NCBI GenBank assembly: GCA_956465555.1
Contig: OY101118.1
Span: 2,377,751-2,441,750 of the forward strand
DNA from: Nitzschia sp. pyKryTriq1
Taxonomy: Eukaryota > Bacillariophyta > Bacillariophyceae > Bacillariales > Bacillariaceae
DNA: 64,000 bases
Direction: 5' to 3'
Shown piece by piece: positions 43,415 through 55,100 of the stretch. Position 1 is the stretch's first letter, and each line of letters begins with the position of its first letter. The notes beneath the pieces were generated by a model. The model saw nothing but the letters and a program-made list of their open reading frames with translations. It searched no databases and was not told the DNA's origin. The translations under genes and the position numbers were made by a program.

Positions 43415-44354
43415 TTACACGCCATGGTCGTGCTGTCCCAAGAATGATGCTTGTTCTCCCGAAAATTCTCCCACCATATCCATTTGATCTTCAGTATCTT
43501 GATGCATCGAGGCGTCTCGCAATACCGCATGGATCGACAACATGAAACCCGAGGAAAACAATGTCCACCAAAACACACTGCTTAGCAACCAGATCAAGGC
43601 GATTGAACTAAATATACTCAAAGCGATCGTGGCGTTCTTCTGCGAAATAGCAACTCCTGGTGGTAATATTTTCAAGTTTTCAAGGTGAAATTGCCAACAG
43701 CAACGAGGACGAGTACAAAAGTTGCGATAGGGTGAGTCGTCATGATCAGACTGCCGAGATGCTCCGCTCCTTTCAACACAGTTTTCTTACCGTACAGCAC
43801 CATTGATCCAGACTGCGTTTGACGAATAACATACATCCAGAGAGCAGCCAGCAAACCGAGTCCCATCAATGCCAGAGGGCTCGTCAGCATCGTCAAGCAA
43901 AACAACAAGGCAGTCAACACCATGTAATTCAAAAAGAAGAACTGGAAATTGTGTTTCAATCTAGCCACGAGAAGCGAGGGTGCCTTTTCAATATAGAAAG
44001 GTCGCTCCTCGCCAATGCCAAAGACGACCGAGATACTTCGAAGTTTTTGACGATTAAAAAGTTGCTGGGAGGTAGACGACAAATATTCCTGAGTGCCCAG
44101 CGGAATACTAGCAGTCACGCGAGACATGGCCTCGCTGGCGCCGGACGAATCCCATTTTTCCTTGCTACATGATATAAAAAATGGATTCGTGAGAGCATAA
44201 GGATGGATACATTAGGATCAGGTACAGGAGCAGAGTGTTACTGGCGCAACGGCGGCGGCGTTGCCACTCTACAGCTCAAGACTTACGCGGAATTCATTAC
44301 TCCGACGAAGGAGCTCAGTGCCGAAGCAGACGTTTCGTTTCCTTGAGTAGCCAT
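43415..44354 (-). CDS. PRA1-family (prenylated Rab acceptor) membrane protein (about 250 aa)
   Basis: Exon 1 is 44354-44287 (MATQGNETSASALSSFVGVM...), and exon 2 starts at 44164 after a 122-bp intron. The PRA1 domain follows: RPFYIEKAPSLLVARLKHNF, then FFLNYMVLTALLFCLTML and SPLALMGLGLLAALWMYVI. The frame then stops at 43672 unless a further short intron is removed. The best fit is 43698-43640 (59 bp, GTTGGC...TTCGCAG); a 77-bp version with a GTACTC donor is also possible. The next exon supplies the final helices and HAVLRDAS, the expected PRA1 ending, to the stop at 43415. PRA1 proteins bind prenylated Rabs and help ER-Golgi trafficking. The last junction is uncertain. Confidence 0.78.
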
Positions 44355-44693
44355 TGCGATAGTTCTCTATGGGTTGGGGTTGAAAAGACAGCGATCTGAA
44401 GTTCTTTTATCTATTCTCTAGCTGACAAGTCGATGGATTTGCCAACAGTGAGTGAAGAAATAATGCAAGACTTAAAAGACTTGCTTGCTTGTTGGGAAAA
44501 GAGTAGATAGTAGTCTCTATTGATGAATGACCATTTTTTACGAACTCTCCGCTCTCCTCCGTCTCTTCCTTGAACGGTCACACACGTCGTCCAGCAGCCA
44601 GCCAGCGTGGAAACGGTCGGCAATGACTTTGCGCCGCCGTGCGTGCGCGCTGGGGAGCGGAGAAGGCCTGCGTGCGAAGGGCAAAGAGAGCAC

Positions 44694-44880
44694 CGTACCG
44701 GTACTGTACCGTACAAGGGTGCAGGTACCTGGTACAGGTACCTGGTACAGGTACCTGGTGCAGAACAGAGTACCGCAGGTACCTGTACTGTTCCTGTACA
44801 GTACTTGTACTACCGGTACCGGTACCTGGTACATACAGGTACCGGTAGAGACCTGGTACCGGTAAGTATACGTGTACGTG
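44694..44880. repeat. GTAC/GGTACC-rich palindromic array (longest)
   Basis: About 185 bp of GGTACCTGGTACAGGTACC-type words, nearly all self-complementary, about 340 bp upstream of the PRA1 gene. Confidence 0.88.
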
Positions 44881-44887
44881 TAGCAGG

Positions 44888-44965
44888 TCACGGGTAAGAC
44901 GGAGGGATAGACAAGGAGGGAATTCGCCCCATTGTAAGGGGCCCCCCGACAACGTCCGTCCTTCC
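44888..44965 (-). repeat. 78-bp dispersed repeat, copy 2 (inverted)
   Basis: Reverse-complement counterpart of 31453-31530, directly abutting the GTAC array. Confidence 0.88.
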
Positions 44966-45155
44966 GTCAGTCGCTTGACTGACTGACTGAGGAGTGGATT
45001 GAAGTTTTGGTGGGGACCGTGCCGCATCGTCTGAAGATCAGCATCATTGTTTTTGCAAATGCTGAATCCTCGACAATGGCGGGCCGGATGCCCATCTTGT
45101 CATTAGGACTTCGTCTCTTTTTCTCCCACCTCTCCCACCCGGCTGAGCGAAGCTA

Positions 45156-45859
45156 ATGAAGTTTCGTGGAAGTCTAGTTCCCCGATCCCACAATACATAC
45201 CAATACAACACAACGCAATACAATACCGCGAAACACCCGTCACAAAACGACGACGACAATACAGCCATCCCGCTGCAAACGACAAAACAACACAGTCGAA
45301 CCACAACCAAACATACCGACGACACAATACCGTCAAACACCGACGACACAATACCGTCCAACATGGATCTGTGCAAACTACTCTACGAAAGGATACTACT
45401 GCAAGAACAAAAATTGTTCCTTCTTCCACCTCAACCGCCTGTCCGATCTGTCACCCACCAACAAACCGAATACAAGAATTGGGTGGCCTCCCAGGCAAAC
45501 CTGACATTCTCAAACGGGGGAGGCAACAACACACCCGGAGGGGGAAGAAACCCATCCCCAAATTCGGCTCCAACTCCGGCTCCAGCCAACCCTGGTTCCA
45601 ACGCCGTTACTCGTACAACCGGTTAGTAAAAACGTCCCTCATCACCTGAAGATATCATGGAGCATATCTACCAACAACACTATCGTCGTCATTGTACTCG
45701 ATGAAACACTGAGGAACGCATCTCCGATCGTCCCACCTAATTCTTAATGATTCCCCCATACTCTAACTTATAACTTCGCGTTCACTTCCAGATACACCGA
45801 CTTACCAGCCATTCTCGCTAGCGGCATCCGAAATGGCAGGTGGGTTCGGCAGGTGAATT
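45156..45859 (+). CDS. Doubtful small gene, possibly two exons
   Basis: The open frame 45156-45626 starts in CAATAC/CGACGA-type simple repeats (a duplicated ACCGACGACACAATACCGTC block just precedes an internal ATG at 45363) and continues with DLCKLLYERILLQEQKLFLLP, then a Gly/Asn/Pro-rich tail. A GTTAGT donor at about 45620 and a CCAG acceptor at about 45791 would add DTPTYQPFSLAASEMAGGFGR and a stop near 45857. No domain is recognised. The arrangement faintly recalls a retroelement gag leader, but nothing supports that further. Confidence 0.25.
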
Positions 45860-45890
45860 CGGCAGGTGAATTCAGGCAGGTGAATTCGGC
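45835..45890. repeat. Short tandem repeat of GGCAGGTGAATTC, about four units
   Basis: Consecutive near-identical 13-14 bp units: GGCAGGTGGGTTC, GGCAGGTGAATTC, GGCAGGTGAATTCA, GGCAGGTGAATTC. Confidence 0.8.
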
Positions 45891-47162
45891 AATTGGATGT
45901 AAAGGAAGAACGTATTACCTTTCTCCTCGGAGAATCTCTAAGGAGACCATGGAGAATCCCCTGGAGAATCCCCTGGAGAACAGATCCGCCATCCTGGAGA
46001 TTCTGCGCCTCAGATGCAAAAAAATTGTTGTGTGCGGCCCACACGTAGGATGTGGTACATTCTCTACGTGGTAGATGACCCACTGGATTCAAAGCAACCC
46101 GGTCGCTCTGCAATGAAAAACACGAAGAGGACATCAAATAATCCATCAAACACAGCTTTTGAAAACAAAATATATTTCTTCATAAAGTAATGATACTGAA
46201 TGATGCATAACATTTGTTTGGCAATGGTATCCTGGCAGCTTTGGGAGACTCCAAAGTTGAGCATTGGAAATATTCCATGATAATTCGGGTAAATTGCACG
46301 CGGCCCACGTGGTCAGTGGTCCGCGTGGGCCACCCCGCGCCGACGAGGCACTAGTAGCCTTAACTGCACGTTACGGGCGGGGGTAGCTGCCCATACCTTC
46401 AGGTACCCATCATACCGGTACCAGGTACGGTACCAGGTACCAGGTACCAGGTACCAGGTACCAGGTACCAGGTACCAGGTACCGGTACGAGTAGTCTACC
46501 AGTACGGCAAGGAGTCCATTATGTATCCCACTGTGCTGTGTTTGTTATCGATCAGCAATTTTAATCACGAATATTATTTAGGGGAAAGTGCAGTGCAGTC
46601 TTGCAATTGGGCAAGCAATTTTGTGCTTAACGAAAGTGGAAAAGATATGCAGTTTTCGGAGCTAAGCGAGCATGCAAGTAGCATGCAGATAGAGTGGTAG
46701 GGACCAGACTAATTCCTTCGGCTTCGTAATTAATAAAAAATATTTTTATATAAGACTGTGATTCTAATAATCGGAGAACTACAACTTGGAGGCTATTGAC
46801 TATTAAACTATTTGATTATTGGTTCCGTTGTTTTGTGTTGTTTGCGTAGCGGTACAAATCTGTGTTAAAGTATTACTCGTAGTGTAGTTGGAGAGCACTG
46901 GTTCTCTGTTGCGAGGTGGTGGTTGGTGTAAAAGCAATAATAATCATCGTAGTACTCAGTAAAATCTTTCCTCCACGCACACCTAGCTACAGGTACTGTA
47001 CAGCAGACTTCGATGTTTCCCAACGGAACACGTTTCTTCAGTCGGCTCGAGCTTGTTCAATATAAGAATCCTCTCATTTCATACTACTGTAGAAATCTTG
47101 TGGCTTAACAATTCAGATCACGACCATAAAAAGGCAATTTTACTATCATCGACTCGGCGACC
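45891..47162. other. Intergenic region, no gene seen, heptamer array
   Basis: Holds a duplicated CCCCTGGAGAAT-type motif near 45955-45975, a (GGTACCA)n array (46402-46505) and AT-rich sequence at about 46720-46830. Short frames only. Confidence 0.55.
46402..46505. repeat. GGTACCA heptamer tandem array
   Basis: About eight consecutive CCAGGTA units, each containing the GGTACC palindrome, flanked by ACCGGTAC words. This is the most regular of the GTAC arrays. Confidence 0.92.
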
Positions 47163-48647
47163 ATGACAGCCCGAACAGACAAGACTATCATCTTGAGAAA
47201 GAAAACCCTCCTATCGAGCCGTTGTAGTACTAATTTAAATACTAGTAATATGGCACGCTCGGCGGTATGCTCTTCCATGTCAGACAACGATGAGAGGGTG
47301 CTGAAGGTACTAGTTTCGACGAGCAGCCGCAGAGACGACAGTTCTCGAAACAAGACGTCAACGACGACAAAGAAGAAGGAAATCATCGTCGATACGCCTC
47401 GCGACCTTGATATATGTTGCGGCCGAGGCAAAGGCTTCTTCTCTCACCCTGGAAACATATTGTTTCAAGAAAGCGTGAGGCAAAACGTTGAGCGATACAG
47501 GAGCGCTGCCTCTAAGAATCTGAAGAGCACCGTAGTTGCTGACATCGTCAAAGATCTCTTGCGAGAAGGGCTTCGTTTCATTAAGCGGGACCTCGAGAGG
47601 GGAAGCTGGTTTGTTCTTTCACAAGCGTGTTGCCATGAGAAAACGGGGCATGCCATTCGCGATCACTTGATCCAAATGAAACGATCTGCTGAAAGTGCTG
47701 CCATGCGGGCCACTTTTGAGGCCCCTACTGTAACAAGAAGCAAGAAGAACCACTCCAGCAGCAGCACTAGCAAGATCAGCCCGAAGCAAACTGCTACGAA
47801 GAAGAATGGTAGCGGAGGAGACAGCACGAAGGCCAAACATCGGATCAAGAAGAAGACTACTTCTGGTGGTTCTGCAAAGAAAGCCGACGCAAGAAAGACC
47901 GCGAGGGACAGCATCACCAGAGAGACGCCCAACCAATCATCGCCAGAACTGCCTGAAACCACGGTAGTGTCCTCCTTCTTCTCGGGACTCGATGTCGTTT
48001 CTCTCACATCCTCTTCCGACGACCTCCAAGAATATGATCTTTTCGACGATCTCATCCACGAGGAACCACCACAGCTGCTGCCCGTTGAGTTGAAATCTAT
48101 TTCTTCGACTTCCAACAATGGCCTGCTGACACAAACCATCTCGGCGGGATCACGCCATCAGCACCACAATTATAGTATACAAGATGTGTTCCCACAGCAT
48201 TTGCAGAATGATCCCCTCTTTTGCGATTCGACGCAGCTCCAAGAACATCATGGCGGGCGGCGCCGCCAGCACCAGGCTCCGGGTGGTATGGCTAGTACAG
48301 CAATGGTGGACGCATCCGCCGAGCACGAAATGTTAAATGGCTTTCTCACTGATGTTCCTGATAGGAGCCATTTTGAGATGAGCCCCTGCGTCACGGTCGA
48401 TCGTTCTGTGTGTCAAGGGGAGAGACAAGAACGACAGCATGATCAAGGCATTCATCTTGATTCTCTTGGGGGGAGAGATCTTTCTCTGAGCCTTTCTATT
48501 CCGTTTGAATCGCAGGTGCTGGATGACTTTTTTGGCAGTGCCTCCATCCAGGCCTACAACACTTTCGTCGGTCATCGGGATTATCGGGTATGCAGCGATA
48601 GTACCAACAACCCCGCAGCTTCCCTGCTTCCGCATGACTGGCTATAA
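47163..48647 (+). CDS. DUF6824-type diatom protein (494 aa)
   Basis: Single exon. At about residues 80-175 lies the domain DLDICCGRGKGFFSHPGN, ILFQESVRQNVERYRSA, VVADIVKDLLREG, RFIKRDLERGSWFVLS, EKTGHAIRDHL. This pattern (CGRGKG...HPGN..F, basic RF.K.D, then VGHALRD-like end) occurs in many diatom proteins annotated as DUF6824, whose role is unknown. A basic Lys/Ser-rich stretch (about 190-260) could be a nuclear signal, followed by a Ser/Asp/Gln-rich tail of the kind seen in transcription regulators. A role in gene regulation is inferred from composition only. An in-frame ATG 90 bp further in (NMARSAV) is an alternative start. Confidence 0.8.
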   Translation: MTARTDKTIILRKKTLLSSRCSTNLNTSNMARSAVCSSMSDNDERVLKVLVSTSSRRDDSSRNKTSTTTKKKEIIVDTPRDLDICCGRGKGFFSHPGNILFQESVRQNVERYRSAASKNLKSTVVADIVKDLLREGLRFIKRDLERGSWFVLSQACCHEKTGHAIRDHLIQMKRSAESAAMRATFEAPTVTRSKKNHSSSSTSKISPKQTATKKNGSGGDSTKAKHRIKKKTTSGGSAKKADARKTARDSITRETPNQSSPELPETTVVSSFFSGLDVVSLTSSSDDLQEYDLFDDLIHEEPPQLLPVELKSISSTSNNGLLTQTISAGSRHQHHNYSIQDVFPQHLQNDPLFCDSTQLQEHHGGRRRQHQAPGGMASTAMVDASAEHEMLNGFLTDVPDRSHFEMSPCVTVDRSVCQGERQERQHDQGIHLDSLGGRDLSLSLSIPFESQVLDDFFGSASIQAYNTFVGHRDYRVCSDSTNNPAASLLPHDWL

Positions 48648-48850
48648 TAATTTCTTTCTCCCTACTACGGAGTACAGTATAACAATTTGTTACTTTTAAC
48701 GATGCCTTGTGGTCTCGAGTACTGTAATGGCTTCGTATGGACGCCTACACAAAGACGCGTACTACATGAAATGTAAATCTTGTGCTCGTGTAATTACGAA
48801 TATGTACATCATCTATTTTGTGGATTCTGTTGTTGGTGCTCTTCTGTTCG

Positions 48851-51311
48851 TTAAAATCGCAAGAAAAGAGCCAACATGATCAGCGTCGAAATGGTAGTAA
48901 TGCCAACTACAAACTTGTAGGTTTGCTTCAGAATGGCACCCTCTCCAATGTCCAAACCAACCACAGCACAAGCCGCAATGATATTGTTTAGACAAATTCC
49001 ATTTCCCGCAGACGCCCCGACAGCCTGAAGCGCCAACATGGACGTCTCTGAGACCCCAATGGAATTTGCAGCGAGTACTTGGATGGTTCCAAATGTAAGA
49101 TTCGAAACGGTGGTGGATCCAGAAAAGAATGACCCCAACGCTCCTAGGAGAGGAGTGATGACGATGAAACCTTGTTTAAACCAATCCGCGAGGACTGTTC
49201 CAAGAATGTAAGCTGGTGCAGCTGTATCAATCTTGAGCAAGAGCTGCACCAGACAAAGCGCGCCGAGTAGAGCAATAGCGGGATTTGCAAGCCTGCCAGT
49301 GACAACACCGATGATTTCCCTGGGTGTTCTCTGAAGATCCTTCCGAAATATAAACATTGTGAATAGGGAAACAAGAACGAATGGCATGATAAAGGGTAGA
49401 TAGAGGAATTCATATTTCCAGTTCAACCCAGGATAAGTCAAAATGTTGTTCAATTGAAAAACGAGACTGGCCGAGAGTCGGAAGGTACCGTAGGTTCCAA
49501 AAAAGATGGCAAAATTGGGGTCTTGACTCGTCAAGAGTTCCTTGAGGCCGATTTGGTTCACGCGGGTTAGCACCAGAAGTAGAACAACCAGCCAGATGGG
49601 CGATGTCCGAATGACTAATTCCTTGACGTATCCCTCTCCAAATTCCTTGCGGGGCCCTAGAATTGCCTCGAGTTCCTCCTGCTGTGAAATTGAGGGATTG
49701 TTTTCCGAATTTGTCAGCGTATCGGGGGTATTGACAATTGGCGTGTCATCGTTGTCGTTTGTTGATTCCTTTGTCTTTCCATTTGCAACACGATCGCTGG
49801 TCTCTGGTGCTACTTCCTCTTTCTCTGCGTTGGCTTCGATTTTTTCATTGTCTTCTGGAGTTCCCTCCTCCACGACCCCAGCTCGTCGGCTGCTGAATGC
49901 ATCGGTGGTGACATCACTCATAGCAGAAGTAGCATGTTTGTAATCCTTGCGAACGGCGTCGCGACTACTGTTGCCAGCAGCGCTGCTCGCCATCGACTGC
50001 GCTCGTTCAATTTTCTTGACAACCGAAGCCTCGGAAACAGAACCGATTTCCAACGGATCCTTTCCGTCATCATTGACCAAGTAATCCTCCAATGTCGAAA
50101 GTCCCATTCTATATTTGATCAGAACAGCGGTTCCAGCACATCCCACCATACCCCCAATCAACGAAGGAAATTCATAGGTAGCAAACGAGAGCCCGAGAGA
50201 GGGTCCCACAACGGTGCCCAAACTGAGAAAGATAAAAAGCAAATTCTTTCGGACGAGGACCCAAGGACAGATGATGCAAAGTAGGAATGGCATGAGGAGA
50301 AATGCACAAGTAGCCAAGCAGACACCTGCTTTGTACGAAACTTGAATAAATGCATCCTCTTGTTCGTCAGGCTCAAAGACGTTGCCGAATCCAAACCAGA
50401 TGGGTGTACCGACCGCACCCCATACCGTTGCAAATGTATTCATGACCAACAAGGTGACGACTGATTTCATTTTTGAGTGTCCCGTCGAGACTAACATGGG
50501 TGCACCCAAGGCGACAGGCGTTCCAAAACCACTGGCTCCCTCGATCATGTAGGCAAAAGAAAAAATTCTGTGTTGAAGAATCATCATTATCATCATCATC
50601 ATCATCATCATCATCAACAACAACAATATCATCATCAACATGATTGCGGATGAAAGTAGTCGTACAGGTGTGAGCGTCCGATCCCACAAAGAATAAAATC
50701 GACCAATCAATGATCACGCGACATATGATACTTACAACATGAGCTCGGCTACTGGATGACCGGCGGTCAAAGCTTTCATTTCTCTCATCATGTACGGCAT
50801 ACACGAGGTGGCTTCCATTGTCTCGAATAATGTGATGGCACCAGCCATGATACTCAAGGGCGTCAGGGCTTCGTGAAGTCCCAGCACTACGGACGCGCAG
50901 GTCAAGAGAGGATCCGATCCAAGATACATGAGTCGCACCATCAGCATGAAGAAGGCCGCCAAAGGAAGACTGACTGTCGTAGGATACGGATTCGGTTTGA
51001 TGGTCACAACGATCAAAAAGACGATGGGAAAGAGGCAGAAAAATACCTGCGAAACAAAACAATCCAAAAGAACGCAACATGAGATCAGATGGATGGAGTC
51101 GAGTCGAGTCGAGTGAGCGGAGGTCGAAAACTTCGAGTGGACAATCTACAGTATTACAACGTACATCCATGACATCTCCCCAGGGACCCCCCGCATTGGT
51201 TTCCACAATGGCACACTCGCATTCCTGGCAGGCATCGAGGCCGACGCAGCTCGCGGCGCACTCAATATCTGCGTTCTGCTGGCATCGATAGGTGAAACCG
51301 TCGTCTGACAT
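48851..51311 (-). CDS. L-lactate permease family transporter (LctP) (724 aa)
   Basis: Three exons on the minus strand: 51311-51165, 51046-50736 and 50567-48851. Both introns (118 and 168 bp) are GT-AG and join in frame. The LctP signature YMIEGASGFGTPVALGAPML follows the second junction. About a dozen hydrophobic segments are present, and GSFFSGSTTVSNLTFGTIQ near the C-terminus matches the second conserved loop of the family. Family members import lactate or glycolate with protons. A cytosolic-type acidic insertion of about 150 residues (DNEKIEANAEKEE...) sits between the two membrane halves. Exon 1 encodes a Cys-rich head (nine Cys, CVGLDACQECEC) with no counterpart in the bacterial family. 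Intron 2 holds an ATC microsatellite. Confidence 0.9.
50581..50625. repeat. (CAT)n microsatellite in LctP intron 2
   Basis: About 15 trinucleotide units inside the 168-bp intron. Confidence 0.9.
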
Positions 51312-52149
51312 ATTCGTATTGAATATTGAAATCGGTAGGTTTGGGTTGGTACTGTCTGTACCAGTAAGTCAAACAAGTGCTGTCTGTAGTGTGCTTTCTC
51401 GCTCGAAGAATGAATAACGACAGAATGGGTCGTCGTATTAGTCTACTAGCCTACTAGTAGTAGTTGGATGTTAGACCCACTGTCATTACTTTCTCCTTTC
51501 CTCGTTGTTGGGCTTCGCTTTTATCGCTTTTCACAGCAGCAGGCTGGATCATCGACGTCGATGCATGCATGCATGCATGGACAGGAGAGACGAAGAATTT
51601 TCGAGCAGTCCCTCTGCTACCGCTGCGTACGAGTAATAGTAGACTACCGGTAGACTACGTGGTACCGGTAGATGAATGAATGAATAATGAATGAAATGAA
51701 AGAAGAAGAAGAATCTTCGCTTTCTCTGCCCTGGCGGGCCCTTTCGGGAATTCGCTAAAAATGGCGAACTCGTTCGACCTTGTGTATAATATAGACCTGC
51801 GCTGCGCGTTGTGTAAAAGGCCAGTCGGCAGGAATCGAACGAGTCGTCGACAGATGTGCCAGAAAGATATCAGTAAGATGCAGACATCAGTTGAGGAGAC
51901 TAGAAATTATGGTAAAAGTACAGCGACAGAAGGCAAACAATTCTTTGAATTGACGGCTCCAGAGATCCAAGTAGTAAGCTTAATAAAAAAGTAAGCTGCC
52001 AACACTCAATTCAAATTCACTGCACCAGCTGTTGTCTGTGTCTCTTACTCCGTCCCATTCGGTAGATGTATCCTTCGATCAAGAATCGAAAGCCCCCTTT
52101 CCTTGCACATTTTGACATGCAAGTACAACCCAAGTAAACAGCTGCAATC
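51312..52149. other. Divergent intergenic region, LctP / STAND paralogue 2
   Basis: Contains a TGCATGCATGCATGCATGG run near 51561, a small ACCGGTA/GGTACC cluster (51640-51672) and GAATGAAT repeats near 51672-51705. The last 90-100 bp resembles the leader of the STAND gene at 39147. A 77-residue frame at 51761 has no recognisable content. Confidence 0.55.
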
Positions 52150-55100
52150 ATGTCCTTTCAAAGTAGTTCTAGTAGAAGTTTGAGTGAAGGCCCCGAATGG
52201 AACCTCGGAACGATTTTTGGCCGAGAGGAAGAATCGCAAATCTTGCTTGAAATTTCGGAAGCAAGTCAAAGCATCCAGTCGACCGTTATTCTTCACGGCC
52301 CCGCTGGTAGTGGGAAGTCCTCGCTGATTCGAAGCCAGCCTTGGAAGGAAACTGGATGGCTCTTGGCGTCGGGCAAGTTTGAACAGCACAGAATAACAGG
52401 GGAGCCGTTTTCTGCGTTGATAGAAGCGTTAAAGGATTTGGTGGACATGTGGATACTCGAAGATACGACAACAGAAACTTCTCGTATGGCCGGCCTCCAA
52501 CATTTACTTCAGGAAGAATCTGAATTTATGCGGAACATCTTACCCAAGGTATATCAAGTCGTCATGTCCTCGGGGTCCAGCTCCAGGTCCAAGGGCTCCT
52601 CCACCAAGAAGATCACGATGGCTAAGCGGAGTTTGAGTATGGCGATGAAACAAGATATGGGGACTGTGAATTTTGTGAATGCATCATTTGTCCGCATACT
52701 CCAGTTTCTGTGCAAAACGCAAAAGGTTGTACTGTTTATTGATGATATCCATTGGGCCGACAAGGCTAGCTTGGAAGTAATCAAAGTCTTAATCAGTGGC
52801 AGCGCTGGAAAGGTAGATAATCTTCTCACCGTTCTATCCTACCGAGATGAAGAAGTCACAGAAACACACCCGACGATAATAACACTTAGTGCGGTAAATG
52901 CCGTGGTAGGTCCAGAAGAAGTGGAAGGAGTTCGGATCCATGACATGCCTGTCACGGATTTGAATGTGGAGAGCGTAAATCGCTTGGTGTCAGCGGTTAC
53001 GGGGCATGATAGGGAAGAAACCCTGGCTTTGGCGGAAGTTGTCCATAAGAAAACAGCTGGAAATCCATTCTTCGTAACCCAATTTCTGCTCATGCTGCGC
53101 AGGGAAAGCTTTCTGACTTATTCCTTCTCGACCTTTCGATGGGAGTGGGGAGACATCGCAAAGCTTTCTAATGCAGTGCGGGTATCCGACAATGTGGTAG
53201 ACGTGATAGCCAATTCTCTTCAATCTCTCCCCGCGTCAACCCAGATTGCAGTCAAAGTAGCATCTTGTCTGGGTAAGATTGTACCTTTGGACGTCCTCGT
53301 TGAGTACTTCGAAGGATACGAGGAATCTCAAAATGGTCAGACTTGTAGCTTGGGTTTGCATCAAATCAAGGAATGTGGATTGCGCCATGTTTTGGAGAGC
53401 GCCGTGAAGAGTGGAATTCTCATCAAACCTGAGAGTCAGGGAGCGTACATGTGGGCACACGACAAGCTACAGCATGTTGCGTACTCTCTCATCGGCGACG
53501 AGGACCGGGGTCCATTGCATATCAAGATGGGCAAACTACTTTGGCGCATGAGCTTGACAGATTCCGGTGAGGAATGGATGGTGTTTCTGGCTGCGGATCA
53601 ACTCAATCGGTTCTCGGACAATCAACAAGATCAAGTCCTGGGAGCAGAAGCTGCGTCCTTGTGTCTAGAAGCTGCCAAACTATCACTATCGAGATCGGCT
53701 CTTTTTCCAGCGTATGGCATGCTAGTAGCTGGGGTGAAACATTTGAATGCGGAAAACAGATGGGGTGCGCACTATGACTTGAGTTTGCAGCTCTACAGTT
53801 CTTTGGCGAAGATTGCTTTTGAACTTGGCGATAAAGAAGCTGCCATGGACGCTATTACAGAAGTTCAAGAACACGCCAAGTCGCTGGAGGACAAATTTCA
53901 AGTTCAGTGCGTCCTTTTGGATTGCATAACAACCGGAAAGGATCGAAATTACTTGGCCGGTGCCCAAAAAACGCTTGAGATTCTCAAGGAATATGGGATC
54001 AAGTTTCCTAGCAAGCTCTTACCGGGGAAAATGTTCATTGAAAACCAAAAACTTCTTCGCAAATTACCAGGCGGCAACATGTCAGCCTTTTTGGATCTAC
54101 CTGAAATGACTGACACCAAATCTCTACATATCATGAGGCTTTTGGTCGAGTACTTGGAATTTTTCGTCGCGATGGCACAAGGCAACAAACAGCTTAGGTT
54201 ACACTATGTCATTCGAGCACTTAATTTTTCGGCCGAGCATGGAATATGCGAACATACTTGTTCGGCAATTGTAGGATGGGCAAAACAACTTCGTGAGAAC
54301 GGTCACTTTAAGGAGGCCGACGAATACGCAGAGATGGGTCTGAAGATAAACAAGCGATATCATCCATCAGTCGGATCCTTTCACTGTACTGTCTTGATGA
54401 TGGCCGTTGCCGCAGTTTACAGTGCTACCAGACCCCTCAATCAATGCTTGGACTTGTGGTTGGATGCTCACCATGTCGCACTACGCACCGGAAACACCGA
54501 GAAGGCCGCGTCGGCAATACTTGGCTATACTTTTACCTACTTTGCTGTAGGGCTTCCTCTGGATTCATTGAAGTCAGATCTTACGTTGTATGAAACAGAG
54601 GCTCGACAATTCCGTATGCCTGACACAGTTGCAGCCAACTTTCGTATATTCCAGCAGTTCATTGTAAATCTACAAGAAGATGTACCAAGCCCAGCTGTTC
54701 TGAAAGGCGAGGTAATGGACGAAGACCAACTGTTGGCCTCACTTGATGGCAACGGTCATCGCATGACCATGCGGGACATTAACTCTTTCCGTTTGCTGCT
54801 GGCTTGCATCTTTGGGTGCTGGGACATGGCCGAGATCCTGCTCGAATATCTGGAACCATTCCTCGACAACGACCACTTCCTCGTGCGTGCGAGTCTCCGA
54901 AGAACGGCAATGGCGCTCGCAGCTTTCAAACTGGCAAGAGCAAAAACTGGCAAGAAGAAGCATCGCACCATGGGGAAGAAAATCATGAAAGATCTTGAGA
55001 AAGACCTCAAACATGGAAACGTCAATGCTTATCCCCTCTACTTGATGCTGCGAGCTGAAGAATCCCCGTCCAAGGAGAGATACGACCAGGGCATTCGGGC

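Larger units (their letters stand above)
44355..45155. other. Intergenic region with GTAC array and dispersed repeat
   Basis: Contains the longest GTAC array, the second copy of the 78-bp repeat and a short TGAC run (about 44973-44990). No gene is supported. Confidence 0.6.

Noticed and set aside
44538-44897. Tyr/Val/Pro/Gly-rich frames on both strands
   Set aside because: Products of the GTAC repeat (GTACCGGTACC translated in any frame), not genes. The same applies to similar frames at 8824-9075, 10655-10951 and 62477-62971.
50568-50710. Met/Ile-rich N-terminus for the lactate permease
   Set aside because: It is read-through of intron 2 and its CAT microsatellite. Splicing from exon 2 gives the expected family sequence.
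51761-51994. 77-residue frame with a CALC motif
   Set aside because: Single weak Cys pair, no domain, no supporting context.
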